Source: Limnephilus marmoratus (lineage: Eukaryota; Arthropoda; Insecta; Trichoptera; Limnephilidae). From it: a stretch of 64,000 bases of DNA. Under the pieces are notes generated by a model. That model did not search any database and was not told the DNA's origin. It saw only the letters and a program-made list of their open reading frames with translations. A program made the translations under genes and the position numbers. The stretch is taken from NCBI GenBank assembly GCA_917880885.1, contig OU862927.1, positions 40,203,571 to 40,267,570 on the forward strand, given 5' to 3'. Of this stretch, positions 1 through 10,343 are shown in pieces (position 1 is the stretch's first letter; every line of letters starts with the position of its first letter).

Positions 1-1
1 A

Positions 2-338
2 ATTTCCTGGAGAGACCACATCACAAATGAGGAGGTTCTCCAAAGAATCGAAGGAGGAAGGCACCTGCTCAGGATCTTGTCCGAAAGGCGCGCAAGATGG
101 ATCGGCCATGCAATAAGACAAGAAGGCCTCTTGCATGCCATAATGGAGGGTATGACCGAGGGGACAAACGCTAGGGGACGCCCACGCCGAGAGTACCTGG
201 AGGACCTGCTGGTGGACGTGCGCTGCTTATCATATGCAGACTTTAAAAGAGCCGCACAAGACAGGGAAGAGAGGAAGAAACGAATAGATGAAATTGCTGC
301 AAACCAATCCCAGGATTGAAACCAGAGAGAGAGAATAA
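2..338 (+). pseudogene. LINE reverse transcriptase C-terminal fragment
   Basis: The frame is open from base 2 to the stop at 319, so the element enters from outside the window. The product has the pattern common at the C-terminus of insect LINE polyproteins: SWRDHITNEEVL near the start, then RWIGHAIR, then GRPRREYLEDL. No RT motif lies inside the window. The 3' end seems to be near 338, where sequence shared with the hAT copy at 51.5 kb begins, so the LINE probably inserted into that hAT. The clade (RTE, CR1 or Jockey) cannot be fixed from the tail alone. Confidence 0.7.
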
Positions 339-1154
339 TGAGTGTAAGCGTCTTTCGTAAGCCGTTGATACCATAGATACGTTCGTGTTTGTTCGCTCAA
401 CACAGAACACAGGGGAAATGGAAATGCAAGGTACAAATTTGAGGTTATATTATTAGATTTTTTAATTTATAACTAAATTTCTATTGGTTGTTAGAGGTTG
501 TGGATTACAATGAATAGAACAATAATTAAAAAAAACTTTCAGGCTCGCAGAATCTAAAACTTAGAATTAAAGAGCATAATGACATAAAAAAACTCGTTTC
601 CATTGGGAATTTTTTTATTCCAATTTCTCCAGCACCGATAAAAAATGATGTCCCGCGCAATGACGTTACAATGGTCCCGAGCACATCTAAACAGATATCT
701 ATCGCACAAATTCCTCCGGTCGAATTATTAGAAGATAAAAATAACGTTACTGATAGCAGTTTAAATTTAATTCTGTTTTCAGAGCTTGAATTGGAAGATC
801 CCGGATGCTGGCCAAAGTTATCTCAAAATTCCATTAGTTTATTAGTTCAGGAAGGTCCTGTACAATTGAAAGGTTTTGATTTTCCTATTACGAACAAGCG
901 TAAATTTAATACCAAGTATTATTACAAGAAACTGCCTAATGGAGAAGAATTACATAGATCGTGGCTTATTTATTCGAAAACTTTAGATAGGGTTACACCC
1001 TTTATATGTCTTGATTTTATTTGATAAATTAGTGTAAAAAAAAAAATTAAATTAAAAAAAAAAACGAATTTTTAATCAAAATAAAAAAGTAGGGGGGGGG
1101 GGGGCGCCATCGGTACCTACTGCACAGAGCGCTAGATTTCGTAGATCCGGCCCT
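338..1154 (+). mobile_element. hAT element (family B), copy 1, 5'-truncated
   Basis: Bases 338-480 match 51487-51645, and 994-1154 match 52257-52443, the two ends of the second copy. The right end reads GATCCGGCCCTG, the reverse complement of a typical hAT terminus CAGGGCCGGATC. The segment between the shared ends carries the transposase N-terminal fragment at 671-1024. The left terminal repeat is not visible and was probably lost with the LINE insertion at 2-338. The right end abuts an unrelated LINE endonuclease fragment. Confidence 0.75.
671..1024 (+). pseudogene. hAT transposase N-terminal (TTF/ZMYM-type zinc finger) fragment
   Basis: An ORF of 117 codons with the signature of ZMYM/TTF-type hAT transposases: DPGCWPKLS, then GP, then KRKFNTKYYYKKLPNGEEL, then RSWLIYSKTLDRVTPFIC. 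In this family the segment precedes the zinc-binding cysteines and the catalytic domain; here the frame stops just after the first of those cysteines. No DDE domain follows, so this is a non-autonomous remnant. It starts at an ATG, but a longer 5' part cannot be excluded. Confidence 0.65.
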
Positions 1155-1498
1155 GCTTCGTCGCTTTCAGAATTAACAGGGGCATAGCAAATAACAAGAA
1201 ACACTCTCGCCAAACCAATTTTGAATCGGATCCACATTATTCTTGGACTTACACATTCATACTGTAACATACATTCAACCATTCTGGGAGACAGTATCGC
1301 CGCAACACCCTGACAAGCCCTCTCTGTATCTGGTCTCCCAGACCAGATGACGAACCTATCATTATGCTGCATTGTACCACTCTCTTTTTTCTTACTCTCT
1401 GTTACAAAAAGCATGTCCAAATATTTGCCTTTCATTGTAATATAATGTAGAATACCAAAATAAAGGTTCATACAAATTTTCAGCAGTTTTCGTTTCAA
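1076..1498 (-). pseudogene. LINE apurinic-type endonuclease fragment
   Basis: Read on minus, residues from about position 38 resemble the N-terminal endonuclease of RTE-like LINEs: VTESKKKESG, then VIWSGRPDTE, then GVAAILSPRMVECML, then ICYAPVNSESDE. The homology stops at about 1155, exactly where the hAT right end begins; the last residues of the ORF are hAT sequence. It is a dead fragment and opposite in orientation to the LINE tail at 2-338, so the two are probably not one insertion. Confidence 0.6.
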
Positions 1499-2159
1499 TT
1501 AGAGGTTATCCCCTTTTTTAGCTAAAGTGATGGACTATGAATAAATGAAAGAAATAAAAAAAAATAAAAAAAGATAATTAGTGTTGCTCCGATGGGATAT
1601 ATGAATCCGGAGATCAAGTAAGACCTTTCGTACGTAGTGATATTTATAAACTAAGTGACTGTGACGCAACCACAACTACCCTACCGAAAAACAACTCTTC
1701 AATGCTGGTTTCTGCCTCAATTAGGCGTCCCTCAAATGTTTCTAGCGCCCTGTTGGTGATTTTCGCTAACGGCGCTATATAAATCAGCCAAATATTATTA
1801 TTTCCAGTTATACCTCTTGATCCTTGACGCCTCTCACCGACATGTCCAAAGTGGTGTTGGTTCACCACGGCGTAAAAAAATAAAATAAGAATTTAATTGG
1901 TATATTTCCATGAAAACAATGGGCAACTGGGCACAATATACCAAAAACCGTAACTGGGCACAATTGAGAGTAGTTTAATAAGCCAGTATAATTTCACAGC
2001 TCGGTGTGAGAAGACTTTTCGTTTCGACCTTTAAACGAAGAAGTGCAGTGTTTTTAAAACCATTCAGGGCAAAAGTTAAAAACTAGGGATGGCATTATTT
2101 TTCACTCTTCCCAATGTTCCTTTTCTCCCCGTCCTTCAGCCCCTCAAGATTTGGGTATT

Positions 2160-2271
2160 CCAGTGGAAGCGGCACAGAGGCAGACTAAAGAAGAGGTGGA
2201 TAGACCGTGTGGAAGAGGATTGGAGCAGGACGGGAAGGACTGAGGCTAATGGCGAGGGACCACAGCCCTAA
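2160..2271 (+). pseudogene. Possible LINE C-terminal scrap
   Basis: A short + frame contains RGRLKKRWIDRVEEDW, close to the GRPKKRW.D...ED motif near the C-terminus of many insect LINE polyproteins. It is followed by a GAT/ATG trinucleotide run (2271-2287). Nothing else supports it. Confidence 0.35.
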
Positions 2272-2359
2272 TGATGATGATGATGAAAGGGCGATACCTG
2301 AGGCCCAAACTGGCCCGCTGACTTGGATGCTCCTCTTTGGATAGTCTAAATATTTGTGC

Positions 2360-2547
2360 TTAACAACTTAGTGCGTTCTTGTGGTGGGACTTCACATGCA
2401 CCTTGAGAGAGGTCAACTGCACAAAGGTCGCATCGCACAAGAAGCACTTGTATTTCCGGATGTTGAAGTGGATGTTAAGGTGGTGTTAAAGGTGTCTCCG
2501 GTTCTTGAAGGCCTTGCTGCAGATGTCACAGATATAATTGCGGATAT
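2360..2547 (-). pseudogene. C2H2 zinc-finger terminal exon with premature stop
   Basis: On minus, an acceptor (TTTATAG) at 2548-2554 opens a frame encoding two C2H2 fingers: CDIC...H...H, then CFLC...H...H. The frame ends at a TAA at 2362-2360. The acceptor is phase 1, which fits the phase-1 donor of the exon at 3388-4179, so this looks like the last exon of the same gene. A TAA at 2488-2486 lies inside the first finger, two codons before its first zinc-binding histidine. Either the gene is truncated or dying, or the base is a sequencing error. Confidence 0.6.
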
Positions 2548-3011
2548 CTATAAATGAGAGTTTGGAAAATGACTAGCCCATAATCATAATTGAGGCCACC
2601 AGCGTGAGTGACATAGCCCTCACCTTTTGAGAATTCAAATGATTGAATTGATCACTGAAGAAGAATATGGTAATGCATTGTGGGCGTGGCTGTGAGAAAC
2701 AAAATTAGTACAATTTTTCCTTACTTTTGGGGAAATTTTAAATAATGAAATCCTTTCTTGAACATATATGAAATCAATTTCATTTACTCACCAAATAATC
2801 AATTTCACCTCCATACAGCATCCCCAAAGGTGACATTCAAAGAGATTATTTTCTTCAGGGCTTTGGGGTGGACTTAATTTTTTTAAAATACCTATTTGGG
2901 GCCTAGCAAAAGAAGTGTCTTATGTAAATTTGAAACATGGGAATAGATGACACTTCTATGGATTTATTTCTACAATGGTGAAAGCTATACTCTAAAGATA
3001 TACAACAATAA

Positions 3012-3232
3012 CTCACCACTGTGTGAGCGTGAATGCAGTTCTAGTTTGCTTTTGCCGAAGAAAAATGCATCGCATTCGGGACAGACAGACATTCTTCTCT
3101 TTACAATGCACTTTCCTCAAATGTTCATCCAGTTTGCCGGGTGTGCGGCAAACCCGCGAACACTCAGGGCAATTGTACATGTTAGTCCATATGAAGATGA
3201 TATAGGGGAGAGGGAAATTATTTTGTTCAGTG
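3012..3232 (-). pseudogene. Tandem duplicate of the 3' part of the C2H2 exon, frameshifted
   Basis: This stretch repeats the end of the neighbouring exon, including its donor (GTGAGT) and about 80 bp beyond. The duplicated blocks are about 2930-3230 and 3298-3560. On minus it encodes the CPECSRVCRTPGKLDEHLRKVH finger, but one extra base just before the next CPEC shifts the frame. It is therefore unlikely to be spliced in. Confidence 0.65.
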
Positions 3233-3387
3233 TATACAGATAATGTAAAAAAAAATTACCTTCTGGGGATTATTACAAGTAAGGTCTTATTTATATTAGA
3301 GACATGGGAATAGATTACACTTCCATGGATTTATCACCACAGTAACAGCTATCATCTAAAGAGGTACATATGGCAATAGTAACTCAC

Positions 3388-4179
3388 CACTGTGTGAGAG
3401 TGAATGCGGTTGTAATGCTTTTTTGTCGAAGAATAATGCACCGCATTCGGGACAGATTACATTCTTCTCGTTACGATGCACTCTCCTCATATGTTTGTCC
3501 AGTTTTCCGGGTGTGTGGCACTTCAGCGAGCACTCAGGACAAATGTGCTGGTTAGTCCATATTCCGTGCTCCTTCAGCAAGTGAGCTTTCCTAACGTGTG
3601 CATCAGGAAACCTAATGTGACATTTAGGGCAAGTGTACAATCCCTTATTTTCATGCACCTTCATTTTGTGCTGCCGTAAACTGTTTTTAGATGCGTAGGA
3701 CTTGTTGCTGCACAGCAAGCATGGAAAGCTTTTGCCTTGGTGCCTTTTCAAATGCAATTGGTATGTGAGTTTTTTAGCGATGACCTTCCCACAAAGGTGG
3801 CACAGAAATCGAGGGAAGTGATATTCAAAATGCAGTCGCAATTTCTCCTGATTCGGAAACACTTTATCACAAACTGGGCACTCGGTTGAGTCTGGTTTTA
3901 ATTCTGGAAGTTTGAAGGTGCTTGGTTTTGGGTATTGTTGTTGGTCTATCCATTCTATTCGTTTGACGCCCTTATTTTTACTCTTGTGGTTGTTTTTCAA
4001 TGGTTCTTGATCGGTCCATTGTAACCTCTCGCGGTCATTCAATTTTTGTAAATTCTGTTCCTGATCTTCTTCTTCGTCGATATTTATTGAATCATCATTC
4101 CAGAATGTGTCTAAATTACCACCAACGGTAAGTTGCTCGATCTCAACCTTGATTTTTTCTTGTTCAGGTCTTGGATTAT
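3388..4179 (-). CDS. C2H2 zinc-finger protein, main finger exon
   Basis: An internal exon of 792 bp. The acceptor (TTTTCGCAG) ends at 4180 and the donor GTGAGT starts at 3387; both boundaries are phase 1. The product is about 264 aa. It has an acidic leader (IDEEEDQEQ) and a basic stretch, then about six C2H2 fingers: CPVC.., CHLC.., CLLC.., CPKC.., CPEC.., CPEC.., most with normal His spacing. Such proteins bind DNA in the nucleus. There is no ATG at the 5' edge and the frame runs back to the acceptor, so an upstream exon is needed. The ZAD exons at 48.1 and 53.4 kb are phase-compatible candidates. Confidence 0.85.
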
Positions 4180-4439
4180 CTGCGAAAATAAGGAATTAAA
4201 TTGAATTTCTTGTCATCTTTGAATCTATTGAAATCGCTTGTTCGTGACCAAATATACCTACTTATATTTAGTGTTTAAAAAAAAAAAAAACAACATATAT
4301 AAGGTAGGTTGACCACCACAAATTTCCTTCTATATCATAATTACATTACTAATGCATTTATTATAAATAATCAATTCGAATGTAGGATATAATACAGATT
4401 TCTCGAAGGCATTTGATAAAATCATTACATAGTATAAAA

Positions 4440-4701
4440 TGAAGTCGCTCAAAATGTATGTGCGCATTGATCTTTTAAACTACGCAACGGATTTTCATAT
4501 GGTTTTCACCAATAGATAGAGTGATTCAAGAGGAAGGGATATTTGTATGATACATGCTTATTATAGTAGAGAAAAGCTGAGCAATTAAAATATTCAATTC
4601 AGGCAGCGGGCAGCAGATAAGCGGGTGGTGTGAATTTTATAAAGGTTGGGTAATGGCATTGTGTTTCGTTAGCCACAGCAACGTGTGGCCGGGTCTGCTA
4701 G
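4440..4701 (+). mobile_element. Non-autonomous Helitron-like element, 3' end at CTAG|T
   Basis: The body has the phrase style of insect Helitron derivatives (TTTAAACTACGCAACGGATT, then AATAGATAGAGTGATTCAAG). It ends GTGGCCGGGTCTGCTAG at 4701, followed by T. No coding capacity. The 5' boundary is approximate. Confidence 0.5.
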
Positions 4702-4937
4702 TATCATATAAATTACTTCTTCACAAATTAAAGCGATACAAGGCAAATTGCCAATTTGGTTCAATAGCTATCTCAGTGAAAGAAAATTATTTGTACATTT
4801 GAAAATGACAAAATCTAAAGCCGTTTATAAATTTGTCGTATTTTGTTATTCGGTTTATTATTTTGTTATTTCAGTTTGTCGTATGTCCTCAAAGCATATT
4901 ACTTCGGGCACTTGCCATTAATGCTTGTAAAAATATG

Positions 4938-5250
4938 TGGGTCAATGTGTCCAGGAGTGATGGAGGTAAGAATCCATCCCTCCCACTGTGGTGCAAGACG
5001 ATGGGTTGAGAGTCCGGCAGGTAAGGGCTAGGTTAGGTCTCCCTCAATCAGTCTCTCCCGATCCGGCCCGCCATGCGTCATGATAGGTGGGCAAACACGT
5101 TCGCTGCCAGGAGCTAGACAAACCTCACCCCATAAACCCTGGCACCCCTGCAAAGTCACTAAACATAGCGAACCACTTAGGGTGACTTATGGCAGAGGTG
5201 TTGGTTATCCAATAAATGGATCCCGGGGCGGCGGTACCCATACCAGCTTC
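4938..5250 (-). repeat. SINE family 2, partial copy
   Basis: Matches, in reverse orientation, the family seen most completely at 43878-44522. Shared landmarks are GGTACCCATACC, AACCACTTAGGG, CTCACCCCATAAACCC, GATCCGGCC and CATCCCTCCCACTG. The LINE-like 3' tail is missing. Confidence 0.65.
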
Positions 5251-5436
5251 CCAAATTTATTATCATTATACAATATTATAAACGTATATGGAGTTCTTCA
5301 TAAAGTGCGAGTCGTTTTCATTTAATTTATGAATACTAAAAATGAAAATAATTAATAATTTTCAAATAATTTACATTTCACATAATTAGACAATTATGCG
5401 TCAATTTGGTACGCAAAGGAGTGCGAGTTTTTAAAT

Positions 5437-5575
5437 CCATGAGAATACCGCACAAGCATCCCAACTGCTCCCATCTGGAGCCGGTGAGACTACGACATCC
5501 CCAATTGGGGTACGTTTTGAGGGTGAAGGCTTCCGATCGCTAGTCGAGAGCCTTACCCCCAACCACGGAGGACTC
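5437..5575 (-). repeat. SINE family 1, internally deleted copy
   Basis: Carries the family-1 3' region (GAATACCGCACAAG, then CTGGAGCCGGTGAGACTA) joined directly to a trace of the tRNA-like head (AGTCGAGAGCCTTAC); the middle of the element is absent. Confidence 0.6.
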
Positions 5576-5999
5576 ATTTTTTGCTTATTTAATTTAAAAA
5601 TAAAATTAAAATAATGGAAATAATTTTTTTTTTAAGTATTCCATGCTTAAGGCTGTCATACCAGCAAATCATAATTTCGATTCTGACTGCAGCGCTCACA
5701 CATCAGCCGTTGCGAGCGAACGTTTTTGGAACTAGATTTCATTCCGCTACAAGCTGGGTTTCACGTACCTATAGTTCACGCGAAGCTGGACCTACAGTAA
5801 AGTTCAAATAAAGATGTTGAATTCTCGCTTCCAGAATTTTAATAAGTAATAGTTATTTGTAATTTGTGTATCGAAGTGCGTAGACATAAGTAGATACATA
5901 AACACAGTAGGTATAAAGTAGATACCTACACAAAAAAACAATTTGTTATATTTTTTTAAATATTTTGGTTTTTGTTTTTTCATTTTATTTTACGGCCAT

Positions 6000-6217
6000 T
6001 AGAGTGGCAGAATTGAAACGTTACTTGAAATGGCTTTAGCCGTGTTTAGTGACCAGATCTGAAGAGTCAGGTACTTCCCCACCTCTATCTTCCCTAACTC
6101 CTTCCCATCCCCCACTTCCTTCAGCCTCACAACATACCCCAATTGGGGGTGATAATCCCACTGGCTCCAGACGGGAGCAGTTGGGACTCTTGGGCGGTAT
6201 TCATGAAAAAAAAGAGT
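6000..6217 (+). repeat. SINE family 1, 5'-truncated copy
   Basis: Plus-oriented body and tail ending GCGGTATTCATGAAAAAAAA; the tRNA-like head is missing. The body phrases (GGCTTTAGCCGTGTTTAGTG, CTGGCTCCAGACGGGAGCAG) are shared with 17325-17738. Confidence 0.75.
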
Positions 6218-6296
6218 AATATTCAGTTGGATTGTAAAAAATATCTCATTTTGAAATATTTATTCGTGTGCATAATTTTTAATTTTATATTTATGT

Positions 6297-6690
6297 GAAT
6301 ACCGCACAAGAGACCCAAATGCTCCCGTCTGGAGCCAGTGAGACTATGACATGACTATGGGGTATAGTATGAGGCAGAAGGTGGTGGGGAAGGGAAGGAG
6401 ATGGGGAAGAGGAAGCGAGGAATTACTTGGCTATTCAGATCTGGTCACCAAACACGGCCAAAGTCATTTTTAGCAACGTTTCAATTCTGAATGGTGGTCT
6501 TACACCAGGGCGATACTAAAGTATCTTCCACTCTGGAACGTGACACAAATATGTTATTTTTATATGAAATAATTGTGAAATAACCCAAATTAGTCAAATA
6601 AAATTTATTTGCCCACGCCGGGATTCGATCCCACGACCTTCGGATTGCGAGTCAAGAGCCTTACCTCTTGACCACGCCGGCCGTCAATAA
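6297..6690 (-). repeat. SINE family 1, full-length copy (tRNA-derived)
   Basis: A complete minus-oriented copy. The tRNA-like head lies at about 6613-6690 and, on minus, contains a box-A-like TGGTCAAGAGG and a box-B-like GGATCGAATCC. The body and the GTGAATACCGCACAAG tail follow. Transcription would be by RNA polymerase III from the internal boxes. Confidence 0.8.
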
Positions 6691-6711
6691 ATAGTATCAG
6701 TAATTTGGAAG

Positions 6712-6870
6712 GCGGGTATGGGTACCGCCGTCCTGGGAACCATGTATTGGATTATCAACACCTCTGCCATAGGTACGGGTAGCCCGGGTTCATGGGGCGA
6801 GGTTTGTCAGGATCTCGGCGGCGGTGGCATCTGCCCACCAACTACGTAGAAGGCCGGATCGGGAGAGACC
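6712..6870 (+). repeat. SINE family 2, 5' part
   Basis: Plus-oriented head GGTATGGGTACCGCC through GGCCGGATCGGGAGAGACC; truncated just before the LINE 3' fragment that starts near 6895. Confidence 0.65.
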
Positions 6871-6894
6871 TTTTTTTTACAATCGCTCGACACA

Positions 6895-7264
6895 TTGATA
6901 ATAAATAAATTCCTTATATACAAAATACAAAATAATCTTGTACACACAAACACCGAATTCATTAAAACGTCCCAAGTACATAAACATTTTACACGACAAC
7001 GCGATAACATACATTTAAACACCATCCACACTAACTATGGTAAACAATCTATTGGTTACGAGGGGGGCAACTTATATAATTGTCTCCCAAATGACATTAA
7101 AAACGAAAAGAAGCTGGGTAAATTTAAAAAAAAAATTATTTATATTTATTCTTGATAAACAAAATAATGAAATAGAATAGTGCTGTATTGAAATATTTAT
7201 TTATCTTAATGTGTATAATTATTTCTAGTTAAATGAGTGAAAATGTAATTTTCTTTTAACTGGA

Positions 7265-7307
<43 letters not shown>
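6895..7307 (+). mobile_element. LINE 3' end (RT C-terminus, 3' UTR, poly-A)
   Basis: The frame 6895-7155 encodes the tail typical of CR1/Jockey-group LINE proteins: HFTRQRDNIHLN, then GGNLYNCLPNDIKNEKKLGKFKKK. A short AT-rich 3' UTR with AATAAA follows, then a run of more than 40 A at about 7265-7307. The element is strongly 5'-truncated. The intact poly-A suggests a fairly recent insertion, into the pseudogene that resumes at 7308. Confidence 0.75.
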
Positions 7308-7309
<2 letters not shown>

Positions 7310-8281
7310 CCGTTAAAAAGGAAGATTTTTTATCCAATCCTACCAACAAAAGTAACTTCATCTCTTTACTACAGACGAAGCTTCGGGAGAATGGGATACA
7401 GACTCTTCAGGACATGATGCTGACTTCCTTGTTGTGAAGATTGCTGTGGAACATTCCTCTCACAGTTCTGTGAGAAGCTTTCACTTCCTTTTGATTGCTT
7501 CCACTCCTCCCACCCAAGATATTCTGCTGCTGAAAACGGACGGGGGAAAACCAAAACAATGCCACTGTCCACCCAAAAGATGCAGCACCGTGCATTTGAA
7601 CACATCCTGTTCTTACATTCATTTACCGGCTGCGACACAACATCTGCAACTTTCAGGAGAAGCAAAGTGGGCTTCTCAAAATTGTACTTGGAGTCAGAAT
7701 TCATCAAGCAAGCGGCAATGATCTTTATAACCCCTCCTCTACTCACGGCGAGGTTGAAGAGGCTGGAAATAAATGTTTCCTGAAATGGTATGCGGCGCCA
7801 AAAAGACAGACCTTCCTTAACCAGTACCGCTTTTAGTCGTTCACAAGGTTGGTGGCAAATATGAAGCCTGATATCAGCTCCCTCCCTCCAACAGAGAACG
7901 CAGTTAAACAGCATTCCCAGTGCACCGATTGAGCTGCCCCCTGAATAATGGGGGTGGAAACATGAAGGAGAGACCCTGATGCCAATTACAACATAAGATC
8001 CACCAGCGCCGGAGGTCCTTCTAAATATGATATTTTGCCGCTGCACCAGGGATTGTGCAATTGGCAAATGTGGATGCCGAAAAGCAATGCTGACCTGTTC
8101 TGCAGCGTGTCTCCGAGTCTCCTGCCAAGGGAGATGCCTCAATAGCGTGCCTGTTGCCGAGGACGACGATGACGACGACATAGAGCCCATTCAGCAAGAA
8201 CCATTCAATACTGAGGATGAAGATGCCATGGATGAACAACGCTTGCCAGGACCCCCACGTCCAAGGAGGATGAGAATGTAA
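7308..8281 (+). pseudogene. Decayed arthropod repeat-associated gene (Cys-rich tail)
   Basis: I recognise the pattern, not the function. Three frames on + show, in order: FLSNPTNKSNFISLLQTKL (about 7332-7390), ILFLHSFTGCDTTSATFR (about 7600), SSLPPTENAVKQHS (about 7880), and a final Cys-rich block CRCTRDCAIGKCGCRKAMLTC with an Asp-rich tail ending at 8281. This order recurs in uncharacterised arthropod proteins that often sit in repeats. Several frameshifts and stops break it. The long minus frame over the same bases is a shadow. Confidence 0.55.
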
Positions 8282-9030
8282 CATGATGTTATTGAGAACA
8301 GTGATAACAATGAGATCTATAATTTTATGTGCTTAATGTAACGAAATAGAATAAAATTATAGTGAGATAATTATCATTATGATTATAAAATACAATTATG
8401 CATTTTTCAAGTAATATGATTTTTACCTATTTTATTTAATAACTGGTTTTAAAGTGTGGTCACACATATTATTAGGCGAACGAACAAGTGTTGTGTTGTC
8501 AGTAATAAGATAAAAACAGCTTTTTCTGAAAATGACAACATTTTACGAAAAAACTTAAAATTGCTGTAAATGTTGAACGGTTGAAGATAGATTTACATAT
8601 GTCTATATATTCTAAAAGAAAATTAAATTCTTTACAACTTCTTTCAAATAAATTTCTTTCTTTGATGAATATTTTAGACGATGTGAAGGAATGTTTGATG
8701 AAAAATGTAAGGTAAAATGATTTTTTTCGAAAATATCTACATTTGTGGAGCGAATAACTCGAAAATGGCTGGGATTTCGAAAATTACTTAAAGAATAAAA
8801 GTTGTAGATAATTTTATCAGCTTTTACTTATTTTCAGAAAATTTTCCTCTGCGGCGCACCGTTTTTGAGATATAAGCGGAAACCCGAAAATTGGGACCTA
8901 CCCCTCCCCCTCCCCCCCCTAGCTCACCACCTAGACGTCAGGATTTTTAGTATGTTCACATCCTAAGCACCCTAAACAAGTTTCTGAAGGAATCGCTTAG
9001 GGCCCTGCTCACGCACTCTACACCCCCTTC
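8282..9030. other. No gene seen; AT-rich intergenic repeat-like DNA
   Basis: Non-coding. About 8730-8890 has the low-complexity style of dispersed repeats (CGAATAACTCGAAAATGG, then GTTTTTGAGATATAAGCGG), and 8900-8925 is a C-rich run. No terminal repeats identified. Confidence 0.4.
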
Positions 9031-9836
9031 CTTGACTGGACTAAAGGTTTCTGTATATACTGGTGAGGTCGGGCATTATGAAATTTGTATTTAAAATTGC
9101 AATTGCAACGCGAACTGTTTAAAAACTGAATGTACCGGGAGTGAATGTATGGAATGCGGGAGGGGGTGGCGGATGGGAGAGGGGTGAAGAATGAGGGAGG
9201 GGAAGGGAGGGGAACAAGGGAGGGGAACCTCGGGAGAGGGGGCCCGCGGGATGGTTTAAGGAGGGGAACTCGGGAGGGGGGAGAGGAAAACGGGTGGGGG
9301 TTTAAGGGATAGGGGAAGCGGGCGTGGGGAGTGAGGAGAGGGGAAGGGGACGTGGGAGAGGAAGGGGAGGCAGAAAGGGAACGGGACGAATGGGAAAGGA
9401 CACGAGCTCTGGCATCATGAAATTTGTATAATAAAATTGCAATAAGTGGCACACGAGCTGTATGAGAACTGAATGTATCGGGAATGAATGTATGGAATGC
9501 AGGAGGGGGGAGGGGAACCCGGGAGGGTGGAGGGGAACTCGGGAGGGGAGAGGGGAGCTCGAGAGGGGGATCCGCGGGAGGGAGGAGGTGATTATGGGAG
9601 GGGGGAGGGGAACTCGGGAGGGGGGATCGCGGGACGGAAAAGGGGGGGAGTAGAGTGAGGAGAAGGAAGGTGGAGGAGGAGTGGGAACGCGAAAGGGGAA
9701 GGGGACGCGGGAGAGGAAGGGGAGGTGGAAGGTGAACGGGAAGAATGGGAAAGGACGCGCAGGGAGAAACAATTTCGTTATAAAATGGCAAAGCAACGCA
9801 TGCCGGGTTGGTACCCGGCATATATATAAATGCTAG
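9030..9836 (+). mobile_element. Non-autonomous Helitron-like element with G-rich minisatellite
   Basis: The 3' terminus is textbook. An 8-bp stem TGCCGGGT/ACCCGGCA (9801-9808 and 9813-9820) with a 4-nt loop is followed by 12 nt and then CTAG at 9833-9836, next base T. The interior holds two copies of a segment starting at about 9068 and 9410 (GGCAT.ATGAAATTTGTA, then ACTGAATGTA), each followed by GGGAGGGG/GGAACTCGGG repeats. The start is approximate. Long proline-rich minus frames here are by-products of the purine-rich repeat. Confidence 0.65.
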
Positions 9837-10343
9837 TATATATATAAATGAAAATGAATCGCCGAAATGTATGTACGCGCATAACTTCCGAACGACTACA
9901 CCAAATTGGATAATTCTTTTTTTTGTGTTCATTATTGTCAGGACAAGATTTTGTATAAAACTACTGGTGAGCTCTGGCATAATGAAATTTGTATAAAAAA
10001 AATTGCAATAGGTGGCACGCGAGGTGTTTGAAAACTGAATGTATCGGGACTGAATGTATGAAATGAGGGAGGGGGGAGGGGAACTCTAGTAAGGGGTTCA
10101 CGGGAGGGGGGAGGGGATCCCGGGAGGGGAACCCGGGAGGGGAACCCGGGAGGGGAACTCGGGAGGGAGGTTCGCGGGACGGGTGAAGGGGGGAAGTGGG
10201 GTGGGGAGAGGGAATGTGGAGAAGGCGGAGTGGGAACGCGGGAGAGAAAAGGGAGCGGGAAGGGGTAGGGACGAATGGGAAAGGACACGCAGGTAGAATT
10301 TCTGTATTAAATGGCATAGCAACGCGTGCTGGGAACCGGCTAG
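9837..10343 (+). mobile_element. Second Helitron-like element, tandem to the first
   Basis: Begins directly after the CTAG of the previous element, with AT-rich sequence then TACGCGCATAACTTCCGAAC, a common 5' phrase of insect Helitron derivatives. It carries the same ATGAAATTTGTA segment, the G-rich minisatellite (10068-10200) and an end AACCGGCTAG at 10343 followed by T. The 3' hairpin is degraded relative to the first copy. About 507 bp, non-coding. Confidence 0.65.

Noticed and set aside
1644..1868. 74-aa minus ORF
   Set aside because: No recognisable motif, splice site or repeat relation.
7369..8190. 273-aa minus ORF
   Set aside because: It is antisense to a pseudogene whose motifs read on +; the minus product shows no domain.
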